Source: an uncultured Candidatus Melainabacteria bacterium (GTDB lineage: Bacteria; Cyanobacteriota; Vampirovibrionia; Gastranaerophilales; Gastranaerophilaceae). Taken from it: a DNA stretch of 12,203 nucleotides. The notes beneath the pieces are model-generated. The model did not search any database and was not told the origin of the DNA. It saw only the letters and a program-made list of their open reading frames with translations. The position numbers were made by a program, and so were the translations under genes. This document shows positions 4,773 through 11,891 of this stretch, in pieces (position 1 is the first letter of the stretch; the number at the start of each line of letters is the position of its first letter). The stretch lies in the NCBI GenBank assembly GCA_934699705.1, contig CAKUXD010000040.1, positions 1 to 12,203 of the forward strand, written 5' to 3'.

Positions 4773-4839
4773 ATTAATAATATAAAGCTCTCTCTTCTTA
4801 TTTAAACGGACAGACCTTATTCGTAAGGTCTTTTTTTTT
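4773..4839 (+). ncRNA. Candidate small RNA of about 67 nt
   Basis: The predicted start seven bases after the -10 gives an A/U-rich 5' part. A single-stranded pyrimidine stretch CTCTCTCTTCTT (about 4789-4798) follows, then a perfect 8-bp hairpin AGACCTTA-TTCG-TAAGGTCT (4812-4831) with a UUCG loop and a run of T. The CUCUCUCUUCUU stretch could pair with purine-rich ribosome binding sites such as AAGGAG or GGAGA. It lies between infC and dxs on the opposite strand. Both ends are predictions and no family is recognised. Confidence 0.4.
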
Positions 4840-4864
4840 GCGTTTTTATAATTTTCAAGACAAT

Positions 4865-4910
4865 AAAAAGGTGGCGCGAACAATTTATAAATTGTTCGCG
4901 CCACCTTTTT
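4865..4910 (-). terminator. Long palindromic terminator of the dxs-like gene (works either way)
   Basis: A perfect palindrome with 23-bp arms (AAAAAGGTGGCGCGAACAAT... and its complement), flanked by T-runs on both strands, 22 bases after the dxs-like stop. It contains the GGCGCG core also seen at 7431 and 9372. Confidence 0.88.
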
Positions 4911-4931
4911 AATTATATATTTTTTAGATAT

Positions 4932-6704
4932 TTACGCGTAAAGTAAACTTCCAGATTGTAATTTCATTACATCTTCAAAAATTAAATCTGGAGTTAATCT
5001 ATATCTTTCATATAGGTCGTTTACATTTACTCTATCTGTAAATTCTTTTTTACCACCGTAATTCAAGACTTTCATTTCAGAAGAACCATAAAAACTTGCA
5101 ATTTTTTGACCAAAACCGCCGTCAAGAATACCATCTTCTAAAGTAATAATAACATTATGTTTATTTTTCAAGTCTTCTAGTAAATTTTCATCAAGACCTG
5201 TAATAAATTTAGGGTTTATCAAAGTTGGATTAAATCCAGCTTGTTTTAATCTATTATAAACCTTTTCGCCCAAAGTAAAGAATGTACCTAAGCCGATTAT
5301 CGCAATATCAGAACCTTCTTTTACTGTTTGATATTTATTTATTACAGAATAATTTGTTTTATCTATTTTACCTGAAACAACTGGCGCTCCTAAAGGAACT
5401 CTGATAAATACAGGGTGCTCAACTTGTTCAATAGACCAATCAAGCATGCTCAAGTATTCTTCTTTGTTTGTTGGAGCAAGATAAACTATGTTAGGAATAT
5501 TACTAATCATAGAGATATCAAACGTACCCAAGTGAGTCATGTCAATTCCCGACATGCCACCACAATGAACAATTACAGTAACAGGAGAATTATTTAAAGC
5601 AATATCTTGTGATATTTGGTCATAAGTTCTTTGAACAAATGAACTTTGAACTGCAAAAATAGGTTTTGCACCATTTTTTGCCAAACCTGAAGTAAAGCCC
5701 ATAGCATGTTCTTCTGAAATCGCAACGTCAATGTAAGCATCACCCATTTTTTGTCTAAAATCTTTTGTAAAACTTACACCACCTGGAGTTGCGGCAGTAA
5801 TTGCTACAATTGATTTATCTTGTTCATGCTTTTTCAAAATAAAATCTGTTGTTATACTTCCATAAGTTTCTGGCAAATCATTTGGAATAACTGGAGTTTT
5901 ACCGTTAATTCTGCCAGATATTGTGTTATGGAACATTTCTTTGTTTTCAATTGCTGGAATATAGCCACTTCCTTTTAAAGTATGAATATGAAGAACAACA
6001 GGTTTATTAGTATCTTTTACGCTGTTAAACAAGTCAATTAATTCTTCAAGATTATTACCATTTTCTAAATAATGATATTCATACCCAAAAGTTTTAAAGA
6101 AATTATTTTGGCATGCTCCGTTTGAATCTCTTAATTCTTTCAAATTTTGGTATAAACCACCTTGATTTTCAGAAATAGACATTTCATTATCATTAACAAT
6201 AATAATAAAATTGCTATTTAGCATGGCTGCATTGTTTAAACCTTCAAAGGCTTCGCCACCACTTAACGAACCATCTCCAATAAGCGCTATAACATTATAA
6301 TTTTCACCATTTATATCACGAGCTTTTGCAACACCAGACGCAAGGCTTAAAGATGTTGAAGTATGCCCTAAAACGAACGTATCATGCTCAGATTCAGAAG
6401 GGTTAAAAAATCCTGAAATATTTTTCATTATATCCCCGATAAATCCTGATTTTCGACCAGTTAACATTTTGTGTGTATAGCATTGGTGCGAAACATCAAA
6501 AATAAATTTATCAATAGGAGAGTTAAACACATAATGTAAAGCTATTGTTGCTTCTACAATACCCAAATTTGGACTACAATGTCCACCTATTTTGTGTACT
6601 CTGTTTAAAATCCCTTCTCTAACTTCCTGAGATAAGGCTTTCATTTCATTTATAGATAATTTTTTTAAGTCGTATGGTGAATCAATCTTTTTCAATAATG
6701 ACAT
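4932..6704 (-). CDS. dxs: DXS-like thiamine-diphosphate enzyme (1-deoxy-D-xylulose-5-phosphate synthase family, divergent)
   Basis: 590 residues from the ATG at 6704, which has GGAG nine bases upstream; the earlier ATG (6719) has none. DXS condenses pyruvate with glyceraldehyde 3-phosphate, feeding isoprenoid, thiamine and pyridoxal synthesis. Present are His42 (GGHCSPN), DVSHQ (His73), the diphosphate/Mg site GDGSLSGG (143-150) with the following N-N, ISEEHA with the catalytic Glu (331), TYDQ, and MTHLGTFD (His391). Ungapped alignment from memory with E. coli DXS shows changes in the acceptor pocket: Arg420 is His380, Asp427 is Ile, and Arg478 of YPRG is Leu438 of VPLG. The PxDGHD motif is replaced by YLENGNN, and the linker after NDNEMSIS is about 45 residues short. 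It is a single-gene unit with its own promoter and terminator. Fold is sure; substrate is not. Confidence 0.85.
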   Translation of the reverse strand: MSLLKKIDSPYDLKKLSINEMKALSQEVREGILNRVHKIGGHCSPNLGIVEATIALHYVFNSPIDKFIFDVSHQCYTHKMLTGRKSGFIGDIMKNISGFFNPSESEHDTFVLGHTSTSLSLASGVAKARDINGENYNVIALIGDGSLSGGEAFEGLNNAAMLNSNFIIIVNDNEMSISENQGGLYQNLKELRDSNGACQNNFFKTFGYEYHYLENGNNLEELIDLFNSVKDTNKPVVLHIHTLKGSGYIPAIENKEMFHNTISGRINGKTPVIPNDLPETYGSITTDFILKKHEQDKSIVAITAATPGGVSFTKDFRQKMGDAYIDVAISEEHAMGFTSGLAKNGAKPIFAVQSSFVQRTYDQISQDIALNNSPVTVIVHCGGMSGIDMTHLGTFDISMISNIPNIVYLAPTNKEEYLSMLDWSIEQVEHPVFIRVPLGAPVVSGKIDKTNYSVINKYQTVKEGSDIAIIGLGTFFTLGEKVYNRLKQAGFNPTLINPKFITGLDENLLEDLKNKHNVIITLEDGILDGGFGQKIASFYGSSEMKVLNYGGKKEFTDRVNVNDLYERYRLTPDLIFEDVMKLQSGSLLYA

Positions 6705-6730
6705 CTTAATATTCTCCATTTTTAAAAAAG

Positions 6731-6758
6731 ATTATAACACACAAAAAAATACTAGCAA
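6731..6758 (-). promoter_or_regulatory. Promoter of the dxs-like gene
   Basis: Minus strand: TTGCTA (6758-6753), 16 bases, TATAAT (6736-6731), with TG one base before the -10 (extended -10). It predicts a short leader to the GGAG at 6717-6714. Confidence 0.7.
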
Positions 6759-6794
6759 TGTAATAATGAATATTTTTAATTTTTATAAATTTTT

Positions 6795-6803
6795 TGATAT
6801 AAT
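6795..6803 (+). promoter_or_regulatory. Extended -10 promoter placing the start at the SGNH gene's ATG
   Basis: TGATATAAT (TG-n-TATAAT) ends at 6803, six bases before the ATG at 6810. Transcription would begin at or next to the A of ATG, which predicts a leaderless mRNA. Confidence 0.55.
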
Positions 6804-6809
6804 TAATTT

Positions 6810-7418
6810 ATGAAAAATATCTTATGTTTCGGTGATAGCAATACTTTTGGCTTTAATCCATTAAATGGTTCAAGATTTAACAAATCTTTTCGTTGGACTG
6901 GAATTTTACAAAATTTAATCAAAAATAATTTTCACATCATAGAAGCAGGTTGTAATAACAGAACTGCTTTTTCAAACAATCCGGCAGGTGAAATGTTTAC
7001 TGGTTATAAAATTCTTCCTGAATTATTAAGCCCAAACATAGATATTGTAATCCTTTCTGTTGGTATTAATGATTTACAATTTCAATATAATGTTTCTTTT
7101 GAAGATATTAAAAATGGAATTTCAGAATTAATTAGCTTAATAAAAAATAAATTACCAAATATTAAAATAATTTTAATTGCGCCAACAGAACTAACTGACG
7201 ATGTTTTAAAAAGCCCAATATTTGCCAGTCTTTTTGACAAAACCTCAATAGAAAAATCTAAAAACTTAGCAGAAATTTATTATAAAATTTCAAAAGAACA
7301 AAAATGTGATTTTATTGATTTGAATAAAATTGTAACTCCCTCAAAAATTGATGGACTTCATTTTGAAGCATGTGAACATGGAAAAATTGCTAAAGAAATA
7401 TTCAAACACCTCATATAA
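6810..7418 (+). CDS. SGNH/GDSL-type hydrolase (esterase or acyltransferase)
   Basis: A 202-residue cytoplasmic protein with all four SGNH blocks. Block I is CFGDSNTFGFNP with nucleophile Ser10; block II Gly47 in EAGCNN; block III GINDL with Asn87; block V DGLHF with Asp181 and His184. The Phe-Gly-Phe-Asn-Pro after block I resembles the arylesterase/acyltransferase branch (mycobacterial type). Family members hydrolyse or transfer short acyl esters; the substrate is unknown. No Shine-Dalgarno is present and a strong extended -10 sits six bases upstream, so translation is probably leaderless. It is transcribed divergently from the dxs-like gene and ends at a palindromic terminator shared with the converging TRL-like gene. 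Confidence 0.88.
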   Translation: MKNILCFGDSNTFGFNPLNGSRFNKSFRWTGILQNLIKNNFHIIEAGCNNRTAFSNNPAGEMFTGYKILPELLSPNIDIVILSVGINDLQFQYNVSFEDIKNGISELISLIKNKLPNIKIILIAPTELTDDVLKSPIFASLFDKTSIEKSKNLAEIYYKISKEQKCDFIDLNKIVTPSKIDGLHFEACEHGKIAKEIFKHLI

Positions 7419-7430
7419 TATATATCAATA

Positions 7431-7472
7431 AAATAGGCGCGGACAAATTTTATTTGTCCGCGCCTATTTTTT
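7431..7472. terminator. Bidirectional palindromic terminator
   Basis: An 18-bp perfect stem AAATAGGCGCGGACAAAT (7431-7448) with its complement (7452-7469), a TTT loop, and a T-run on the plus strand and on the minus strand. It serves the converging SGNH and TRL-like genes. The core is GGCGCG. Confidence 0.9.
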
Positions 7473-7491
7473 AATTAATCAATTTAATTAA

Positions 7492-7794
7492 TTATTGACC
7501 AAAAGCTCTTGTTGTAACTTTTTTGAAGCCTAAAATGTTTTTAGTTGCTTGGTCAGCATGCGACAATGAATTAATTCTACCATTTTGCATAGCTTGTTTA
7601 ACACTGCAGTTGCCTAATGCAACGATACCAAAATAAGATGTGCAAGTTGCTGTACCCATTTTAGCTGGAGCTACAGAACCAGAACCTAATAATTGATGAG
7701 TTGTATCTTGATAAACAATACCAAATGGTTCAGATGCTACTGCTGGCATTGCCATAACTGCTAATAAAGCTAAAGTTGCAAATAATTTTTTCAT
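7492..7794 (-). CDS. TRL-like exported protein
   Basis: A 100-residue protein with a clear signal peptide (MKKLFATLALLAVMAMPAVA, cleavage before SEPFG), then a mature domain of about 79 residues. The pattern GIVYQDTTHQ ... KMGTATCTSYFGIVALGNCSV ... AMQNGRI ... ATKNILGF matches, from memory, the TRL-like family (small secreted or lipoprotein-like proteins first noted at tRNA-linked loci). Two cysteines (in TCTSYFG and GNCSV) could form a disulfide. AAAGGAG lies six bases before the start. Function is unknown across the family; an envelope or secreted location is inferred from the signal peptide. It stands alone between a shared terminator and a divergent upstream region. Confidence 0.75.
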   Translation of the reverse strand: MKKLFATLALLAVMAMPAVASEPFGIVYQDTTHQLLGSGSVAPAKMGTATCTSYFGIVALGNCSVKQAMQNGRINSLSHADQATKNILGFKKVTTRAFGQ

Positions 7795-7819
7795 GTCATT
7801 CTCCTTTCTAAACTATTCT

Positions 7820-7848
7820 TTGACATAAAATTTGATTAATATTTTAAT
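7820..7848 (+). promoter_or_regulatory. Possible promoter of the calpain-like gene, with an inverted repeat in the leader
   Basis: TTGACA (7820-7825), 17 bases, TTTAAT (7843-7848). The predicted leader is about 155 nt and holds an inverted repeat CAAAACTT (7927-7934) / AAGTTTTG (7947-7954), a possible operator or RNA hairpin. GATTAA-TATT-TTAATC overlaps the -10. Confidence 0.45.
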
Positions 7849-8011
7849 CTTTTTTTATGTTAGCATAATGGATTAAGCATGGTTGTATAGGATTTTACAT
7901 ATTTTTATATTTTTTTACATTGTTTACAAAACTTAAAATAAAATTAAAGTTTTGCATTTTATTATCCGTAATAAAAATAGTGAGATTGAGAAATTACTAG
8001 GGGGTATGTGT

Positions 8012-9364
8012 ATGACTGAATTTTATAATGTTAATGTAAATACAGATAAAGCTAATAAAAATAAACCTAAACAAGGTACACAAACACAAGCTAAAGACAA
8101 CACAAAAGATATAAATCTATTTGACGGTTACACTCCAGGGAAAGGACCTTTAAGACCAAAAGAAAATAATATCCCTTCTATTTTCGACGGTAATTTCGGT
8201 TTTAAACCACAATTTCCAAACCCTTGGAAGAAGAAAACTCCTGACGTACCTATTCCATTTATAACAGAAGAAATGCGCAGAGAATATAACGAAAAAACTA
8301 TTGTCGGATTATTTAGAGGTTTAACGTCAAAAAATTCATCAAAAGCAAATAATGAAAATATAGTTAAATTAGTACACTGTATTAGTCCAGATAACTACAA
8401 ACTAGCATTTCGTTCTTTTGAAGGTGCAGGAATGCCATTATCAACGTTAATAAACCAAACACCTCATTTAACAAACGAACAAAAGAAAAAATGTTTAGAA
8501 CATTTAGTAGAATGTGGTAAAAAGACTGCTGATTACGGGCAACAACGTTCTGATGATGTTGTACCAAACATGAAAAAATTAATTGCTAAGTATGATAATA
8601 ACGCAGGCTTAGATGCAATTAATGTTAAACGATTAGAAGCAGATTTCAAAAAGATTATAAACCGTTCAGACACATTAAAAACAGCAATTCCAGCAAGACC
8701 TAACGGAAAAATCGACATGAACTTCAAGCAAGGTAATACTGGTGATTGCTGGTTATTAGCAGGTATCCAATCACTTTCTATGACTCCTGAAGGCAAAAAA
8801 ATTCTTGATAACGCTGTAAAAGTAGACGCAAATGGCAATGCTACTGTTACTCTTAAAGGTGTTGGCAAAAAATATACAGTTACGGCTAGAGATTTAAAAT
8901 GCTCTAACGAATTATCAACTGGCGATACTGATGTAAGAGCATTAGAGATTGCAATGGATAGATACTTCAGAGAAACCGTTCCAGAAGGCTCAGCAGATAT
9001 CGACGGAAATACAGTTGGCCAAGCCTTAAAACTTTTAGGTGATCCAAATAAAACTCAAGAATTGGCTGGAACTAGAGGTGTTTATGCAGGGGTAAACTAT
9101 TTACTACAAACAAAAATGAAAAACAAAGCCGCAGTTACAGGTATGTCTGGAAACGTTAATCCAAACGATATTGTAGCTCACAACGAAAAAGGCGAACGAG
9201 TAAAAATTTATAATGCCCATGCTTACTCAATCAAATCTGTTAGCGCAGATTCCATAACCTTGATTAATCCACATGACACTTCTCATACAATTACCATGTC
9301 TATGAAACAATATTTATCTCACTTTAATTTAATTGGGATAACTGATACTTCAGGGTTAAAATAA
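8012..9364 (+). CDS. Calpain-family (C2) cysteine protease
   Basis: 450 residues from the ATG with AGGGGG seven bases upstream. An in-frame TTG at 7952 and an ATG at 8006 have poor spacing. The catalytic module occupies about 230-445: Gln240 and Cys246 in FKQGNTGDCWLLAGIQSL, His403 in NAHAYSI, and Asn419 in LINPHD, the order and spacing expected for calpain-type papain-fold proteases. The N-terminal 85 residues are polar, Asn/Lys/Pro-rich and probably disordered; a helical region (about 85-225) follows. No signal peptide or membrane segment and none of the calcium EF-hand domains of animal calpains. Bacterial C2 proteases are sparse and mostly uncharacterised. Export by the flagellar type III apparatus is conceivable (disordered N-terminus, converging flagellar operon) but unproven. 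Confidence 0.85.
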   Translation: MTEFYNVNVNTDKANKNKPKQGTQTQAKDNTKDINLFDGYTPGKGPLRPKENNIPSIFDGNFGFKPQFPNPWKKKTPDVPIPFITEEMRREYNEKTIVGLFRGLTSKNSSKANNENIVKLVHCISPDNYKLAFRSFEGAGMPLSTLINQTPHLTNEQKKKCLEHLVECGKKTADYGQQRSDDVVPNMKKLIAKYDNNAGLDAINVKRLEADFKKIINRSDTLKTAIPARPNGKIDMNFKQGNTGDCWLLAGIQSLSMTPEGKKILDNAVKVDANGNATVTLKGVGKKYTVTARDLKCSNELSTGDTDVRALEIAMDRYFRETVPEGSADIDGNTVGQALKLLGDPNKTQELAGTRGVYAGVNYLLQTKMKNKAAVTGMSGNVNPNDIVAHNEKGERVKIYNAHAYSIKSVSADSITLINPHDTSHTITMSMKQYLSHFNLIGITDTSGLK

Positions 9365-9371
9365 AATATGT

Positions 9372-9410
9372 AAAAAGGCGCGATTTGAAAATTTCAAATC
9401 GCGCCTTTTT
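9372..9410. terminator. Bidirectional palindromic terminator
   Basis: A 39-bp perfect palindrome with 19-bp arms around A9391 (AAAAAGGCGCGATTTGAAA and its complement). It ends the plus-strand protease gene and the minus-strand flagellar operon and shares the GGCGCG core of the other two. Confidence 0.9.
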
Positions 9411-9427
9411 ATCCATATATAATCTTA

Positions 9428-9871
9428 TTATTTTCCAATTTCAGTAGCTTTTAAAGCCATTGATTTTGTAATATTCATAACTGCAAGGTTGGCTTCATAA
9501 GCTCTTTGTGCCATCATAGCGTCTGCAATATCAACCATTGCATTTACGTTTGAACTTCTAATATAACCATTTGCGTCAGCATCTGGGTGTCCAGGTTTAT
9601 AAATTCTTTCACCTAAAGTTGGATCTTCTACAATACCACCGTAAGAAACTCCGCCTTGTAATGCACCAGTTGAAGATAAACCAAAAGTTCCGTCTTGCAT
9701 GTTATTCAAAATTGCGCTGAAAGAATCACCTTTAATTGTGTTTAAAACAGGTATTTTTCTAACATAATTAGGAGTATCAATATTTGCAATGTTCTTTGCG
9801 TGAACATCTAATCTGTTACCATGTGCTTTTAATGCATTTGAACCTATATACATTGAATCTAATATGCCCAT
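9428..9871 (-). CDS. flgC: Flagellar basal-body rod protein FlgC
   Basis: A 147-residue proximal rod protein. It begins MGILDSMYIGSNALKAHGNRLDVHAKNIANIDTPNYVRK, the family's N-terminal helix with the N-I-A-N-x-D-T-P motif. The FlgC signature is DPTLGERIYKPGHPDADANGYIRSSNVNAMVDIADAMMAQRAYEANL, followed by a C-terminal helix; the two helices pack together in the rod. Length is usual for FlgC. It is exported by the flagellar type III system, without a signal peptide. It is last in the rod operon, 44 bases after flgB, and is preceded by AGCGAGG (9884-9878), five bases further on by ATAAA and then ATG. A strong terminator follows. Confidence 0.95.
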   Translation of the reverse strand: MGILDSMYIGSNALKAHGNRLDVHAKNIANIDTPNYVRKIPVLNTIKGDSFSAILNNMQDGTFGLSSTGALQGGVSYGGIVEDPTLGERIYKPGHPDADANGYIRSSNVNAMVDIADAMMAQRAYEANLAVMNITKSMALKATEIGK

Positions 9872-9915
9872 TTTATACCTCGCTTTTGTTTATAATTCTT
9901 ACAAATTATATATCG

Positions 9916-10269
9916 TTATTTTCCTACGTTAACTACAGTCTTCATCATATTAATTACATTAGACATACGACGTGTTGCCATTGTATAAATTAATGAATTT
10001 TCTTGCATGCCGATTAATTCATCAGCTACATTAACGCCTACACCTGCATCTTGAGAAACAATCTTTGTTGAACCCATTTCTCTTGATAATTTTGTTTCCA
10101 TTGGACCATTTGCGTTTCCTAGGTATGATGAAAAATCGATATCTTGTCTAACATAATTTGGTGTATCTACGTTTGCTACGTTTTCTGTTAATAATTTTTG
10201 TCTTTTTGCTACCAATCCCAAGATTTGAGATGTTCTTGCAAAACTGTCAACTGGATTAAATGCAACCAT
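9916..10269 (-). CDS. flgB: Flagellar basal-body rod protein FlgB
   Basis: A 117-residue proximal rod protein. The N-terminal helix and motif LLTENVANVDTPNYVRQDIDFSSYL are diagnostic. The C-terminal part NVADELIGMQENSLIYTMATRRMSNVINMMKTVVNVGK is the second packing helix (usual form: E-M-x-x-M-x-x-x-x-x-x-Y-x-x). It is shorter than many FlgB proteins (about 130-138) because the central loop is short. The start is preceded by AGCGAGG (10284-10278). It lies between a FlgF/FlgG-type gene and flgC, all probably in one transcript. Confidence 0.93.
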   Translation of the reverse strand: MVAFNPVDSFARTSQILGLVAKRQKLLTENVANVDTPNYVRQDIDFSSYLGNANGPMETKLSREMGSTKIVSQDAGVGVNVADELIGMQENSLIYTMATRRMSNVINMMKTVVNVGK

Positions 10270-10303
10270 TTTTATTACCTCGCTATACTTTTCTAATTAC
10301 AAA

Positions 10304-11026
10304 CTATGATTCTCTGATGTTAATTGATTTGTTATACATATCATCTGTTACTTTTAAAACTGACATGCTCGCTAACATTGAAGCGTTTAATCTTAACATA
10401 TCATTTACTGAAGTATAGATATTTGTATTAGAATTTTCTAAATAATGTTGTTTGATATAGTTATGATTTTTCACTAATTGCGGTTCACCTGATTCAGAAG
10501 TTTGCCAAACTCTGTTACCGTGAGAATCTTGTTGCAAACCTTCGCAACAATCAAATTGAACGATAGGAATAGTTCCTAAACATTTACCTTTACTATCTTG
10601 AGGCGATTCGTAAGAAAAAACTCTACCGTCTTCTTTGATTTGAAATTTGTAAATATTTGCAGGAATTTTAATGCCAGCGCCAACAATCCAGTTATCGTTA
10701 GTCATTAAGTATCCGCCTTTGCCTCTTTTGAAAGAACCATCACGAGTATAAGCAACTTCGCCATCTGGAGAAACAACAGGAATAAAACCTTCACCGTCGA
10801 TTGCTACATCATAAGGGTTGCTTGTAACTTTTAATGAACCTTTTTGATAATCTGTTCTTAACGTTCCGCTAACGTAGCCTTCATCTGATAATGTTTGTTC
10901 AAATCGAACTGCTTTATAACCATTTGTGCTATAATTTGCGAAATTATTGCCTACATAGCCTAGTCTTTCAAACATGCTACTTGCGTTATTAATATTTTTT
11001 CTAATTATTCCTTGTAAATTATACAT
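10304..11026 (-). CDS. Flagellar rod/hook-basal-body protein, FlgF/FlgG family (second copy)
   Basis: 240 residues. The N-terminal rod helix carries YVGNNFANYSTNGYKAVRFEQTL (family pattern N-N-x-A-N-x-x-T-x-G-[FY]-K). The central beta domain has NPYDVAIDGEGFIPV and PDGEVAYTRDGSFK, and the C-terminal helix is NMYxx-like but divergent (YLENSNTNIYTSVNDMLRLNASMLASMSVLKVTDDMYNKS). It forms the distal rod or its proximal junction. Assignment to FlgF or FlgG cannot be settled because both marker regions have drifted. Three unusual cysteines occur (KCLG, DCCEG). The start is preceded by AGCGAGG (11042-11036). Spacing is 29 bases from the upstream paralogue and 34 bases to flgB. Confidence 0.88.
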   Translation of the reverse strand: MYNLQGIIRKNINNASSMFERLGYVGNNFANYSTNGYKAVRFEQTLSDEGYVSGTLRTDYQKGSLKVTSNPYDVAIDGEGFIPVVSPDGEVAYTRDGSFKRGKGGYLMTNDNWIVGAGIKIPANIYKFQIKEDGRVFSYESPQDSKGKCLGTIPIVQFDCCEGLQQDSHGNRVWQTSESGEPQLVKNHNYIKQHYLENSNTNIYTSVNDMLRLNASMLASMSVLKVTDDMYNKSINIRES

Positions 11027-11055
11027 AATTATTACCCTCGCTTAAAACTTATTCT

Positions 11056-11751
11056 CTATGCTTGACCTAATTGACTTATTGTCTTTTGTAAGTTTGAGTT
11101 TTCAATTAAAAACATTTGTCTGTTAGCTTCAAAAGTTCTTTTTACTGGCATTAAACTCATAAATTCATTTTGTAACGCTACGTTTGAAAATTCGCTATAA
11201 CCTTGTTGAACTTGAGGATTAATGATGCCCGCACCGTTTTGGTCAACAATACCAAGATTTGCAACATGTTTTAATTTTTTAGTTTTTCTATCTAAAATGC
11301 TTATTGCACCTCTTGTATTAACAACTACGTCTTTAGGACTTTTAGGGATAATATCAAATTTAATTGGAACCCCAGTATTAGATAGAACTTGATTACCTTC
11401 TAAATCTAAGAAATTACCATCAACATCTACTTTAAAACGACCATCACGAGTCATTCTGATACCGTCTGGAGTTTGAATTTGGAAATAGCCTTTAGAAGCC
11501 ATAGCTAAATCTAAAGGATTATCAGTCATGCTCAATCTTCCAACAGTATCATCAACAACAGTTGATAAACCGTCAATACCAAGGAATTCAGTAAAAGAAG
11601 AAACGACCGCTTCTTTACGTTGATAACCAACTTTATCAAAGCCGTTAACGTTATCACTCACGTTAGCCATTAAAGCTGTTTGAACTTGCATAGCACGAAT
11701 AGCTGTCTTTAAACCATTTTCGTTAAGTTGTACACCGCCGTTAATTCTCAT
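11056..11751 (-). CDS. Flagellar rod/hook-basal-body protein, FlgF/FlgG family (first copy)
   Basis: 231 residues. The N-terminal helix and rod motif are divergent (LMANVSDNVNGFDKVGYQRKEAVVSSF). The central domain NPLDLAMASKGYFQIQTPDGIRMTRDGRFKVDVDGNFLDLEGNQVL is highly typical of FlgF/FlgG. The C-terminal GYSEFSNVALQNEFMSLMPVKRTFEANRQMFLIENSNLQKTISQL follows the FlgG pattern (G-x-x-E-x-S-N-V ... R-x-F-E-x-N), so FlgG is slightly favoured. It is first gene of the operon, with AGCGAGG at 11766-11760 and a promoter at 11882-11855. Two paralogous rod genes in tandem before flgB and flgC suggest a minimal rod set. Confidence 0.9.
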   Translation of the reverse strand: MRINGGVQLNENGLKTAIRAMQVQTALMANVSDNVNGFDKVGYQRKEAVVSSFTEFLGIDGLSTVVDDTVGRLSMTDNPLDLAMASKGYFQIQTPDGIRMTRDGRFKVDVDGNFLDLEGNQVLSNTGVPIKFDIIPKSPKDVVVNTRGAISILDRKTKKLKHVANLGIVDQNGAGIINPQVQQGYSEFSNVALQNEFMSLMPVKRTFEANRQMFLIENSNLQKTISQLGQA

Positions 11752-11854
11752 AATACCGTCCTCGCTAATTTGATATATTTGTGTAATCGGATTAAATTAA
11801 GTAAAATTAGAGTAAATCGTTGAAATCTCATACGAATGAATGACTTCATGAAAC

Positions 11855-11882
11855 TTTATAATGAAATTTTTCAAAAAGTCAA
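11855..11882 (-). promoter_or_regulatory. Promoter of the flagellar rod operon
   Basis: Minus strand: TTGACT (11882-11877), 16 bases, TATAAA (11860-11855), a sigma-70-type pair giving a leader of about 95 nt. The leader can form a hairpin from TGAAGTC... and ...GATTTCA (about 11820-11848). A weaker sigma-28-like TCCGATTA lies at 11791-11784. Confidence 0.65.
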
Positions 11883-11891
11883 AATTTTCAG

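Noticed and set aside
4641..4904. Minus-strand reading frame of 87 codons between dxs and infC
   Set aside because: It overlaps a terminator palindrome and promoter elements, has no ribosome site and its composition is unlike a protein.
7952..8011. TTG start extending the calpain-like protease by 20 residues
   Set aside because: No ribosome site there, while AGGGGG is well placed for the ATG at 8012.
8533..8868. Minus-strand reading frame inside the protease gene
   Set aside because: Antisense shadow of the calpain catalytic region; no ribosome site or family match.
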